Shown here piece after piece: positions 1 to 10,083 of a DNA stretch of 64,000 nucleotides. Source of the stretch: Polyangium sp. 6x1 (lineage in GTDB: Bacteria; Myxococcota_A; Polyangia; Polyangiales; Polyangiaceae). Position numbers and translations under genes: made by a program. The stretch lies in NCBI RefSeq assembly GCF_029946515.1, contig NZ_JARZHH010000046.1, forward strand, positions 1-64,000, read 5' to 3'. Below the pieces are notes generated by a model. It was not told the origin of the DNA. It saw only the letters and a program-made list of their open reading frames with translations, and did no database searches. The first letter of the stretch is position 1. Each line of letters opens with the position of its first letter.

Positions 1-2
1 AG

Positions 3-137
3 CTCGAAGAGGCCATCGTCGCCCACATCGAGGCCCACAACACCGCCGGCAAGGCCTTCGTGTGGACCAAGTCGGCGGATGAGATCCTCGAACGGGTAGC
101 GGCTGCTTGTGAACGTATTTCTAACTCGGGACACTAG
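3..137 (+). CDS. IS630-family transposase, C-terminal fragment
   Basis: The window opens inside a reading frame that ends at a TAG at 135-137. The 44 visible residues contain 'AFVWTKSADEILERV', the typical C-terminal signature of IS630/Tc1-type DDE transposases (usually FVWTKTADEIL). These enzymes cut and paste the element at TA targets. The catalytic domain lies outside the window, so it cannot be told whether the copy is intact. It lies directly upstream of the McrBC locus and suggests that a mobile element borders this restriction island. The family call rests on one short but characteristic motif. Confidence 0.75.
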   Translation, partial: LEEAIVAHIEAHNTAGKAFVWTKSADEILERVAAACERISNSGH

Positions 138-139
138 AT

Positions 140-164
140 GAGGGCCCTCCCACGAGGGCCCCTC
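140..164 (+). terminator. hairpin after the transposase
   Basis: A 10-bp GC stem with one bulged C and a CCAC loop (arms 140-149 and 154-164) begins three bases after the transposase stop and is followed by GTTCCTCC. It fits a factor-independent terminator with a weak U-tract. It could instead be part of the element's terminal structure. Confidence 0.4.
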
Positions 165-255
165 GTTCCTCCCACCGCGGGCCCTCGCCAGGACCCTTTC
201 GGGCCTCGCGTAGGCAACAGGTGGGAACCGGACGAGGTCCGTCAGCCGATCCCTC

Positions 256-446
256 GTGGCACGGGTCCGGGTGGATGCCGCGCTCGCGGAGCTCGAGCAG
301 CTCGAGTTCGCGGCCTTCGCAGCGCTCTCTCTTCCGGCGCTTCCTGTGGACGAGATTGCCGAGCGCGGGCGTGAGCAGCGCAGTACGCTCGAGCGCCTCG
401 AACACGCGTGGGCTTCTTCCTTGCGGAGTTCTCCGAGGGTGACGGA

Positions 447-450
<4 letters not shown>
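256..450 (+). CDS. possible small ORF coupled to mcrB
   Basis: A 64-codon frame from GTG 256 ends in TGA 448-450, overlapping the ATG of the McrB gene as ATGA, which is the arrangement of translationally coupled genes. The product is rich in Ala, Leu, Glu and Arg and probably helical, and no family is recognised. The frame is open only back to 214, where an in-frame TAG (211-213) lies, so it may be the remnant of a longer upstream restriction gene disrupted near the IS end. The rest of 138-446 shows only the hairpin at 140-164. Chance overlap in GC-rich DNA is quite possible. Confidence 0.25.
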
Positions 451-2532
<2,082 letters not shown>

Positions 2533-2543
<11 letters not shown>

Positions 2544-3612
2544 AGGCCCTGCCATCCCGATCCGGAACGTGTACGCGCTCCTCGCGTACGCGTGGGATTT
2601 CCTGGATCTTTCGTCGCCCGGGCACGTCGGTGCCATCGAAGCGGACACACCTGCCGATCTCCTTGCGCGCGTGCTCGCCCATGGGCTCCACGAGCTGCTC
2701 CGAAGAGGACCCTATCGCGCGTACATCGAGCACGCGGATGACCTCCGACGACCCCGCGGAGCCATCGATGTCACGCGTACGGTCACGGGCGCATTGCGGG
2801 CGCGCGGCCGTGTAGGCTGCCGGTACGACGAACTGTCGTATGACGTCCTCGAAAACCGCGTCCTCAAGGCAGCAGCCCGTACCCTCTTTTCCTGCCGGAA
2901 CATCGATCGGGGGCTCGCATCATCCCTGCGAGAGGCTTACGTCCGGCTGGACGAAGTCGCGGACGTCGAGCTGACGGCCACGTCGCTCCGAAACGCGCGC
3001 GTGCCTCGCGGTCATCGCCTGTACGGTGTGCTCCTCGACGTCTGCAGGCTCGTGGCAGCGAACCTCCTTCCGGAGGAGAGTGGGCAGGGCTTTCGCCTTC
3101 GCGACTTCACCCGTGACGACGATCAAATGGCGCACCTCTTCGAGGACTTCGTCCGCGGCTTCCTCCAGTACCACTTGAATGACGCCCGCGTCGGACGTGA
3201 GCGCCTGGGCTGGGTCGGAGCGTCCGGCGAGCCCGCGGCGCTTGATCTCCTGCCACGGATGACCACGGATGTATCGGTGCGGACGCCGGAGAGCTGCACC
3301 ATCCTCGAAACGAAGTTCGTGCGGCGGCCGTTTCGCGAGCTCGAGGGTACCGGCCGCCAGAAGCTCCGGTCGGACCACCTGTATCAGCTCTTCGCCTACC
3401 TGAAAAACACGCGCGAGCGGGAGCCGTCGTCGGTCACGGTCGATGGGATCCTGCTTTATGCAAGCGTGGGACGTGGGGTTTCGGAGACGCTCACATTGGG
3501 GACGAATCGAATCTCCGTGCGAACGCTGGACCTCACGGCGAGCTGGTCCGAGATCCGTGCCGCGCTGCTCACGCTCCCGGTGCGACGGAGCACGATGCTC
3601 GCGTCAATGTGA
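2533..3612 (+). CDS. mcrC: McrC-type nuclease subunit
   Basis: Nuclease partner of the McrB NTPase. The start overlaps the end of mcrB by 11 bases, so the two are translationally coupled. The N-terminal 'IPIRNVYALLAYAW' is a hallmark of McrC proteins. The C-terminal PD-(D/E)xK nuclease core is visible as D near residue 244 ('TTDVSV') followed by 'ILETKFV' near residue 257, which supplies the ExK. At 359 residues it has the usual family length and both acidic residues and the lysine are present, so the enzyme should be active. It should cleave DNA carrying the base modification recognised by the McrB N-terminus. Confidence 0.88.
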
Positions 3613-3673
3613 TTCAATACGGCTGGCGCTTCAGGAGATGCGGTCGGCAGTCTGACGGCGCCCGTCGGACGCG

Positions 3674-3700
3674 GACGCGCGCGCAATACGAGCGCGCGTC
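3674..3700. terminator. bidirectional hairpin between convergent genes
   Basis: Arms GACGCGCGC (3674-3682) and GCGCGCGTC (3692-3700) form a perfect 9-bp stem with a 9-base loop. It lies in the 97-bp gap between the convergent McrC gene and the gene at 3710-4414, where a shared terminator is expected. No clear U-tract is seen on either side. Confidence 0.5.
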
Positions 3701-3709
3701 GATCCCAGC

Positions 3710-4414
3710 CTAGAAGGGCCAACGTTGCAGCGCCACCCGCACGGGCTTCGGATGGACCTGCAAAGAAGAAAACCCAGCACACGGCCCCTTCCAAGGCGCA
3801 TCGAGCACATTGTGCGCGCCGGTCACCTCCCATTCGATCTCGCCGTCCCAAGGCGTTCGGATGGAAAACCTCACGTGCCCCGTGTGAATGAAGCCATGCT
3901 CTGCTGTCCAGAGGCCGGAGACGAGCTCCATGAGGCCCTCACGAAGCGAGGGCTCGGAGCGAAGGAGGATATCGACGAGCTTCGCCATCGGGTCCTCCAG
4001 ATACCGTACCGCGGCCGCTTTCCAGGCGATGCGAGCTTGGCCATACGGATACGTCGTCCGCAGGCAAAGCATGCGCTGCCCGCCGGTGGACACGACATGG
4101 CCCTCGTCGCCGAGCTCCTCCACCGCCCGGCGAAAGAGGCGATCGTCTCGGCAGCTTGGAGCGAGGAGGTAGTTGAACCCGGCGACGAATGGGTCGCATG
4201 CCTCCCCGGCGATGTAATCGTAGGCCGCGCACATCCCGAAGACGCCCCGCCCTGCGAGCCGCTGGCAGCTCCACGTCTCCATCGTCTGCATCAACTGGAT
4301 GCCCGGCCCGATGACGCCCACGCGCATGGCCCAGCGTTCACGGTCGTACCATGTCGGCGTGGGAATGGGCGCATCGCCAATGATGAAATGGTCCGCGACG
4401 CACCAGTCACCCAT
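3710..4414 (-). CDS. hypothetical protein, 234 aa
   Basis: No family is recognised. The frame is well formed, starting with 'MGDWCVADHFIIGDAP', and contains a Cys/Trp-rich middle ('METWSCQRLAGRGVFGMCAAYDY'-like region, residues 45-70) and a C-terminal beta-rich part with 'GEIEWEVTGAHN'. There is no signal peptide or membrane segment. It converges on mcrC and has no same-strand neighbour nearby. No good ribosome-binding site precedes ATG 4414, so the start is uncertain and an internal ATG is possible. Its role is unknown; nothing ties it to the restriction genes except proximity. Confidence 0.65.
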   Translation of the reverse strand: MGDWCVADHFIIGDAPIPTPTWYDRERWAMRVGVIGPGIQLMQTMETWSCQRLAGRGVFGMCAAYDYIAGEACDPFVAGFNYLLAPSCRDDRLFRRAVEELGDEGHVVSTGGQRMLCLRTTYPYGQARIAWKAAAVRYLEDPMAKLVDILLRSEPSLREGLMELVSGLWTAEHGFIHTGHVRFSIRTPWDGEIEWEVTGAHNVLDAPWKGPCAGFSSLQVHPKPVRVALQRWPF

Positions 4415-4478
4415 GGGCGTACGCGTAGCACGGGCCCGGCCCGAGACACATCACCAGCGATCACATGACGTACCGACG

Positions 4479-4736
4479 ACCGTCACGACCCACCGCGACG
4501 ACGGCTTCGAGCAGGTCGCGGACCGTTGCAACCCACCGCGACGACGGCTTCGAGCAGGTCGCGGACCGTTACGACCCACCGCGACGATGGCTTCAAGCAG
4601 GTCGCAGACCGTTGCAACCCACCGCGACGACGGCTCCAAGCAGGTCGCGCACCGTCACGACCCACCGCGACGACGGCTCCAAGCAGCTCCAGGACCGTTG
4701 CAACCCACCGCGACGACGGCTCCAAGCAGGTCCAGG
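4479..4736. repeat. 43-bp direct tandem repeat, six units
   Basis: Six head-to-tail units of exactly 43 bp begin at 4479, 4522, 4565, 4608, 4651 and 4694. Each starts ACCGT, carries a conserved CCACCGCGACGA core, and ends with GGTCGCGG or GCTCCAGG variants. The bases after ACCGT alternate between TCACGAC/TTACGAC (odd units) and TTGCAAC (even units), so the true period is an 86-bp dimer. 43 is not a multiple of three, so no protein frame is preserved. There are no spacers, so this is not a CRISPR array. Confidence 0.9.
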
Positions 4737-4907
4737 ACCGTCACGACCCACCCAGCGAGGGTCGCTCCCCTCTTCCAGGAGGGTAACGACTCACCGCGAC
4801 GACGGCTTCAAGCATGTCGTGGACCGTCACGACCCGCCCGGCGAGGGTCGCTACCCTCTTCCAGGAGGGTAACGACCCACCGCGACGACGGCTTCGAGCG
4901 TCCAGCC
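4737..4907. repeat. degenerate end of the 43-bp array with interleaved hairpin repeat
   Basis: After the sixth unit the array continues as two alternating pieces. A 49-bp block at 4737-4785 and again at 4823-4871 ends in a hairpin: TACCCTC and GAGGGTA arms around TTCCAG, perfect in the second copy. Shorter copies of the 43-bp core follow at 4786-4822 and 4872-4907. The remaining bases of the 4415-5010 gap hold only the terminator of the lipoprotein gene. Confidence 0.8.
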
Positions 4908-4946
4908 ATGCCCGCATCCGCGGAACCTCGCGCGCAAGGAACGAAA

Positions 4947-4983
4947 GCCGCGCAGCGCCTCCAGAATCGAGGCGCCGCGCGGC
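4947..4983 (-). terminator. terminator of the cysteine-rich lipoprotein gene
   Basis: Arms 4947-4961 and 4969-4983 pair over 15 bases with a single mismatch around a 7-base loop. Read on the minus strand the stem is followed by TTTCGTT, a plausible U-rich tail, 28 bases after the lipoprotein stop. Confidence 0.6.
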
Positions 4984-5010
4984 CTTCTTGATGGCGGATG
5001 GCTCAGCGCG

Positions 5011-8000
5011 TCAGGGCGAAACGCAGAGCGCGATCGACCAGTTGTTCACTGTGCCTGAGATGTACTCCTCGTCGTCGCTGGCGACGAGCTTCCACGCTCC
5101 CGCGGACGCTTGCCCGTTGAACGTGGCGAGCGGCGCCTCGGGCGAGAAGCAGTTGGTGAAGGGCGCCGTCCCGGAGGTGATCGGGGTCGCGCAGGTGTCG
5201 TCGAGGACCGTGCTCACGTAGTTGTCGGAGTCCCCGCCGTTGTCGCTGGTCAGGTCGATGGCCGGACCCGCTGGCGACGCGAGCGTGACGTCGACGTCCT
5301 CGATCCAGGTATGGGAGACGTTGATCCGCACCGCCGTGCGCTGGACCGTCCCCGCGACGCCCACGTGGATCGTGCTCGTCGTGCTGCTCAGGTCCGGGAT
5401 GCTCACGGGCGTGTCCTTCGAGGTGTAGACCACGAGCTGCTCGCCCGCGGCGCACGGCGTCGCGAGGCCGCAGCCGAACGCGCACTCCGTGTCGGCGCAA
5501 TCGACGTTGCCGTCGCCGTCGTCGTCGATGCCGTCATTGCAAACCGTCTCCGTGAGCAACGCGCAGGTCGCGGTGCAGCCCGGCGTGCCGTCGCACTCCT
5601 CGGCGCCCTCCTTGATGCCATTGCCGCAGAGCGCGGTGATCTTCACCTGGAGCTTGTAGCCGGTGATGACGGTGTTGTCCTGGTAGTCGATCACCTTCAC
5701 GCGGTACGTCCCCGCGGGGAGATTGCGCGCGTAGGTGTTGATGGCCGGGTCGATCCTCGAGCAGTTGCTGATCGCGCCCTGGTCCTGCTCCGGGCCGAGC
5801 GGCGTCCCGCAATCGGAGTAGAGCTGGATCACCGTGTCGACCGACGACGAGCACGTGCCGGGGCCGTTCATGTCGAACGTCTCGATGTGCACGGACGCGG
5901 TGGCCGGGAGCGTGAAGGAGAACCAGTCGTCATCGCCGATCGGCGTGATCGCGCCGGTGAGGAGCAGGCCGGTCGCGTCCGTGGGCACCGCGAAAGGACC
6001 ACTCGCCGCAGCGCAGCTGTCGTTCGGCTCGGCCTCGGGCTTCGCCTCGATCATGCAGCTCGACGTGCAGCCGTCGCCGTTCGCCAGGTTGCCGTCGTCG
6101 CACTGCTCCGAGCCCTGCTTCACGCCGTCGCCGCAAAGCGCGTTGAATGCGACATCCAGGAGGTAGTTCGGGATCGTGCCGTTGTTCTGGTAGTCCTCCA
6201 CGCGCACGTAGTACGTGCCCGGGGCGACGCGCCGGAGCGGGGTGTCGACAGTCGAGTCGAGCTTCGAGCAGCTGCCGATGCCGCTCTCGTCGTCGGAGTC
6301 GAGCACCGTGGTGCAGTTCGAGCCGCGGAACTCGATGACCGTGTCGGCGGTGGCGCAGGCGCCCGTCGTGCCCTGGAACGTCTCGATCTTGAGATCCGCC
6401 GTCACGGGCACGGTGAAGGCGAAGAAGTCCTGATCGCCGATCGGCGTGATCGAGCCCTTGACGGTCGCCGGGGCCGTGAACGGCGCAGGCGCCGCGGCGC
6501 AGGTGTTGTTCGGCTCGAGCTCGCAGCCGGCCTCGACCGTGCAGCCCGTGGCGCAGCAGTCGCCGGCGACGGTGTTGCCGTCATCGCACTGCTCGATGCC
6601 CGCCTGCTTGTAGCCGTCACCGCAGGCCGCGACCTTGCAGCCCATGACGCAGCCGTCGGTGTTGTCCTGGTTGCCGTCGTCGCATTGCTCGACGCCCGCT
6701 TGCACGAAGGAGTCGCCGCAGATGGCGCTCATGCACGTCGACGGGCACGCGTCGGTGTCGACGTCGTTGGCGTCGTCGCACTGCTCGGAGCCGTTCACCA
6801 CGCCGTCGCCGCAGTCGGGCGACTGGCAGACGTTGGCATTGCAGACGCCGCTCGTGCAGTCGGCGTTGCCATTGCAACCGAGGCCGTCGCCGCAGGGGCC
6901 GCACGCAGGGCCGCCGCAGTCCTTGCCGGTCTCGGTGCCGTTCTGCTTGCCGTCGTTGCAAGCAGGCGCGGCGCAGACGCCGTTCAGGCAGACGTCACTG
7001 ACGCAGTCCGCGTCGACCGAGCAGCTCTTCGTGGCCGCGCACTTGTTGCAGAGCGGGCCGCCGCAGTCGACGTCGGTCTCGTTCGCGTTCTTCACGGCGT
7101 CGGTGCAGGTCGGCACGCAGACCGAGCCCGAGCAGGTGCCGCCCACGCAGTCGCCGTCGACGGCGCAGCCCTTGTCGGGGCCGCAGGGCGAGCAGGTCGG
7201 GCCGCCGCAGTCGACGTCCGTCTCTTCGCCGTTCTTCACCGCGTCGCCGCAGGCCGGGGCCGCGCAGACGCCGCCCGTGCACACGCCGCTCTTGCAGTCC
7301 GACGCCTCGACGCAGCCGCGCGTGTCATCGCAGGGCGTGCAGTCCTTGCCGCCGCAGTCGATGTCCGTCTCGCTCCCGTTCTTCACCGTGTCCATGCAGC
7401 TGGGCGGGACACAAGCATTCGACGTGCAGACGCCGCTGTCGCAGTCGGCCGCCGCGTTGCACTCGACGCACGCGCCCTCGCCGTTGCACACCTTGCCGTT
7501 GTCGACGTTGCAAGCCGTGCCCGCCGGGGAGTTTGCGTTCTTGGGCGCGTCGCCGTCGCACGTGTCCTCGGTGCAGGGTTTGCCGTCGTCGAGCACATCG
7601 GCCGTGTCCACGATGCTCGCGACCTCTCCCATGCCGTTGCAAATGCTCTGCTTGCAGTCGCCGGACGATTGATCGGTCGTCGCGGTGCCCTCGGCCGCGT
7701 ACTCGACGCCGCAGACGCCGTCTTTGCAGGTGCGGGTCGCGCAGTCGGTGTCGGCCCCGGGACAGTCCTCGGGCAGCGCGCACTCGTTGGTGCTGCCGCC
7801 GCTGCCGCCCTGGCCGCCGCTGCCGCCCTGGCCGCCGCTGCCGCCCTGGCCGCCGCTGCCGCCCTGGTTGTTGCCGCCGCCGCCTTGGTTGTTGCCGCCG
7901 CCCTGATCGCCGCCGCCGGCGCCCGCCCGGCCTCCCGTGCCATCGGGATCGCCGTCGGAGCAGCCAGACAGCGACCCGAGGCCTGCGGTGAGCACTGCTG

Positions 8001-8064
8001 CCGTCGCCAGCGATGCCAGGAACCTCGTCAACGATGAATCGAGCCTACCGTGTCTCCTCACCAT
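5011..8064 (-). CDS. secreted cysteine-rich lipoprotein with DUF4215-like, PPC-like and P-domain-like modules
   Basis: A 1017-residue exported lipoprotein. The N-terminus has a signal peptide ending in the lipobox LSGC (Cys35), then a Gly/Gln/Ser linker of near-perfect GGSGGQ repeats (about 45-90). Five Cys-rich modules of the type 'VKNGxETDxDCGGxxC' follow (about 210-410), then DUF4215/myxobacterial repeats 'CGDGxxxGxEQCDDGN'. These frame two beta-sandwich modules, each opening with EPN(N/D)(T/S)C, that resemble bacterial pre-peptidase C-terminal domains. The last 130 residues ('VRINVSHTWIEDVDVTLASP') resemble a proprotein-convertase P-domain. No catalytic domain is visible, so a surface-exposed binding or structural role is likely. 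A GAGG lies 3 bases before ATG 8064. Confidence 0.82.
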   Translation of the reverse strand: MVRRHGRLDSSLTRFLASLATAAVLTAGLGSLSGCSDGDPDGTGGRAGAGGGDQGGGNNQGGGGNNQGGSGGQGGSGGQGGSGGQGGSGGSTNECALPEDCPGADTDCATRTCKDGVCGVEYAAEGTATTDQSSGDCKQSICNGMGEVASIVDTADVLDDGKPCTEDTCDGDAPKNANSPAGTACNVDNGKVCNGEGACVECNAAADCDSGVCTSNACVPPSCMDTVKNGSETDIDCGGKDCTPCDDTRGCVEASDCKSGVCTGGVCAAPACGDAVKNGEETDVDCGGPTCSPCGPDKGCAVDGDCVGGTCSGSVCVPTCTDAVKNANETDVDCGGPLCNKCAATKSCSVDADCVSDVCLNGVCAAPACNDGKQNGTETGKDCGGPACGPCGDGLGCNGNADCTSGVCNANVCQSPDCGDGVVNGSEQCDDANDVDTDACPSTCMSAICGDSFVQAGVEQCDDGNQDNTDGCVMGCKVAACGDGYKQAGIEQCDDGNTVAGDCCATGCTVEAGCELEPNNTCAAAPAPFTAPATVKGSITPIGDQDFFAFTVPVTADLKIETFQGTTGACATADTVIEFRGSNCTTVLDSDDESGIGSCSKLDSTVDTPLRRVAPGTYYVRVEDYQNNGTIPNYLLDVAFNALCGDGVKQGSEQCDDGNLANGDGCTSSCMIEAKPEAEPNDSCAAASGPFAVPTDATGLLLTGAITPIGDDDWFSFTLPATASVHIETFDMNGPGTCSSSVDTVIQLYSDCGTPLGPEQDQGAISNCSRIDPAINTYARNLPAGTYRVKVIDYQDNTVITGYKLQVKITALCGNGIKEGAEECDGTPGCTATCALLTETVCNDGIDDDGDGNVDCADTECAFGCGLATPCAAGEQLVVYTSKDTPVSIPDLSSTTSTIHVGVAGTVQRTAVRINVSHTWIEDVDVTLASPAGPAIDLTSDNGGDSDNYVSTVLDDTCATPITSGTAPFTNCFSPEAPLATFNGQASAGAWKLVASDDEEYISGTVNNWSIALCVSP

Positions 8065-8366
8065 TCACCTCTTCGGAAAGAAAGGGGGAATCGTAAATTG
8101 CGAGGGTATGAGCACGAAGTTTCACGGCGGCGTCAAGAAGTACCGGACGAACGTCAAGGAAAATGACCGACGCCTGACGCAGGGATCGCCCGATGTCGTC
8201 GTCCGCCGGGTGGCAACGGACCAGGCTACCCGGGCAAACAGGGGACCCCGGGAACCTGGATGACAGTTTGTGCAGCTACGGTCGGCCCTCGACGTCACCG
8301 CCTGCTCGTACGCGCCGAGCACGGTCGTGCCTCGTCCGGGCGCGAAGCACCTGGTAACGTCGCGGC
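8065..8366. other. 302-bp divergent intergenic region
   Basis: It separates the divergently oriented lipoprotein gene and the ketopantoate-reductase-like gene and should contain both promoters. No convincing promoter boxes, repeats or RNA structure were recognised. Confidence 0.5.
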
Positions 8367-9218
8367 ATGAAGATCGCGGTCCTCGGGCCCGGTGGAATCG
8401 GCAGCACGTTCGCATTCGAGCTCGCGCGAGCGGGGCACGACGTGACCGTGATCGCGCGTGGCAAGCGCCTCGAACAGCTCGAGCGAGACCCAGCCATCGT
8501 GACCGTGTCGGGCGAGCGCGCCCCGGTCGGCGTCCGCGCCGCGCTCGACACGACGACGCAATGGGATCTGGTGCTCGTGACCGTCCTCGTCTCGCAAGTG
8601 GACGCAGTGCTCCCCGCGCTCGCCCAGAGCGCAGCGAGGACGGTGATGTTCATGTTCAATACCTTCGAGCCGCTCGATCGACTCCGCGACGCCGTGGGCG
8701 CGTCACGTTTCGCATTCGGCTTCCCCGCGATCCTGGCGAGCCTCGACGACGGCAAGCTCTCGTCGAAGATCGTCACGCGAGGCCTGGTGACGACAGTGAC
8801 GGATGCAGCCTGGGCCAAGGTATTCACGGACGCCCGCATTCCCGCCGTCGTGCACGGGGACATGGAGAGCTGGCTCCGAAGCCACGCAGCCCTGGTCGCG
8901 CCCATGATGATCGCCACCGTCACAGCGCACGCGCGCCACGCAGGCGTGTCGTGGAGCGAAGCGACGACGATGGCGCGCGCCATGGACGAGGGACTTCGGC
9001 TGGTACGACGGCTCGGAAACACGATCACGCCAGCCCCCGTGGCGACCGTGAGCCGCTTGCCAATCCCCGTGCTCGCCTCGCTGATCTGGACAGCCACCCG
9101 AATCGGTCCCATCCGCAAGGCAGGCGCCGCAGGCTACGGCGAGCCCCGCACGCTGATCGACGCAATGGCCGCCGCAGCCCCCGGCGAGACGCCGACGTTG
9201 CTCGCAATCCGCCCCTGA
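8367..9218 (+). CDS. ketopantoate reductase-like (ApbA/PanE family) oxidoreductase
   Basis: The N-terminus 'MKIAVLGPGGIGS' is the NAD(P)-binding Rossmann motif of the ApbA/PanE family, and the 283-residue length and helical C-terminal half fit. Authentic ketopantoate reductases use a lysine and an asparagine at the start of the C-terminal domain (pattern Wx(K)xxxN). The matching segment here reads 'ESWLRSHAALVAP', with neither. The substrate may therefore differ from ketopantoate and no gene symbol is given. It stands alone with a 147-bp gap before the DoxX-like gene on the same strand. No clear ribosome-binding site precedes ATG 8367. Confidence 0.75.
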   Translation: MKIAVLGPGGIGSTFAFELARAGHDVTVIARGKRLEQLERDPAIVTVSGERAPVGVRAALDTTTQWDLVLVTVLVSQVDAVLPALAQSAARTVMFMFNTFEPLDRLRDAVGASRFAFGFPAILASLDDGKLSSKIVTRGLVTTVTDAAWAKVFTDARIPAVVHGDMESWLRSHAALVAPMMIATVTAHARHAGVSWSEATTMARAMDEGLRLVRRLGNTITPAPVATVSRLPIPVLASLIWTATRIGPIRKAGAAGYGEPRTLIDAMAAAAPGETPTLLAIRP

Positions 9219-9365
9219 ACGCATTGCCGCCCTCAAACGAGCGCCGCGGCGCATGGATCCACGGCCTCGGAGCCAACGTGTTCTAGCACGCCAAACGCCC
9301 GGAACTCTCGTGCCTCCGTGCTCCCATCTTGACGCGGGCGCGCGTTCGGTCCTTCCATCCGCGCC

Positions 9366-9767
9366 ATGGTCGAAACCTCCGCAGGTTCACGCAAGCTCAC
9401 GATCGCTGGATGGGTGCTCTCCGGGCTCATCGCCCTCTTCCTGGTCGGCGTCAGCGCAGCCGGCAAATTCATTCAGCCGCCACCACCAGCCGTCCTCGAA
9501 GGAGCGCAGCACCTCGGTCTCCCCATCGAAAAGTACCCGGCCATCGGAATCGTGGAAATCGCCTGTGTGATCCTGTTCCTCATCCCCCGCACAGCCCTCG
9601 TCGGCGCCATCCTCGTTGCAGCCTACCTCGGCGGCGCCACAGCCATCCACGTCCGCGTAGGCGATCCATGGTTCATGCCCCCCCTCATGGGCGTCCTCGC
9701 ATGGGTAGGCTACGGCCTGCGTCGCCCCGACGTCATTCGGAGCGCATTCGCGAAAAAAGCGGATTGA
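9366..9767 (+). CDS. DoxX-like small membrane protein
   Basis: A 133-residue protein with four predicted membrane helices (about 12-32, 55-75, 77-95 and 103-118). The segment ending 'GVSAAGKFIQPPPPAV' and the later 'ATAIHVRVGDPWFMPPLMGVL' match the DoxX-like family, whose members are linked to membrane redox or thiol stress functions. No motif fixes a reaction. It is followed by the palindromic repeat region that separates it from the convergent hydrolase gene. Two in-frame ATGs are not available nearby, so ATG 9366 is the natural start. Confidence 0.7.
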   Translation: MVETSAGSRKLTIAGWVLSGLIALFLVGVSAAGKFIQPPPPAVLEGAQHLGLPIEKYPAIGIVEIACVILFLIPRTALVGAILVAAYLGGATAIHVRVGDPWFMPPLMGVLAWVGYGLRRPDVIRSAFAKKAD

Positions 9768-9779
9768 GGAGATTCTCAG

Positions 9780-10073
9780 CTGAGAGGCGCCGCGCCGGGG
9801 CGCTGCCCCGGGCCCCGCGGGGGCTATTCGCCCCTCGACCCGAACCAGGGCCAGCCCTGGACCTCTGGGCATCGACTGCGCGAAGCGCAGTCGATGCGGG
9901 GAAGGTATTTTAAGCTGTCCGCCACCTCTTTGCAGCGCCAGCCCTGGACCTCTGGGCATCGACTGCGCAAAGCGCAGTCGATGCGGGGAAGGTTTTTTAG
10001 CTGTCCGTCCCCCTCTTGGCTGGGCCAGCCCTGGACCCTTTGGGGAAGAACTGCGCGATGCGCAGTTCTTCCC
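9780..10073. repeat. REP-like intergenic palindrome cluster, three hairpins
   Basis: The gap between the two convergent genes holds a GC-rich leader (about 9790-9868), then three long hairpins at 9870-9896, 9957-9983 and 10043-10073. All share the core ACTGCGC-NNN-GCGCAGT. The outer arms differ but stay paired: CATCG/CGATG twice, then GGGAAGA/TCTTCCC. Each is preceded by CCAGCCCTGGACC, itself an inverted repeat. The first two units, roughly 87 bp, are near-duplicates including GCGGGGAAGGT(A/T)TTTT. The last hairpin lies 11 bases beyond the hydrolase stop and could terminate transcription. Confidence 0.85.
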
Positions 10074-10083
10074 ACAGGCTGGT

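Noticed and set aside
408-446. GTG 408 as the start of the McrB gene.
   Set aside because: It lacks a ribosome-binding site, whereas ATG 447 has GAGGG at suitable spacing and an ATGA overlap with the upstream frame.
4479-4736. CRISPR array.
   Set aside because: Units are contiguous with no variable spacers, and no cas genes are in the window.
4299-4991. A 230-codon plus-strand frame across the 43-bp repeats with a repetitive translation.
   Set aside because: The repeat period is not a multiple of three and all frames stay open only because the unit lacks stops; no start signal and no family resemblance.
5110-8037. Long plus-strand frame (975 codons) opposite the cysteine-rich lipoprotein gene.
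   Set aside because: It is the antisense of a gene with clear signal peptide and cysteine modules; its translation is low-complexity Arg/Ala/Val typical of GC-rich antisense frames.
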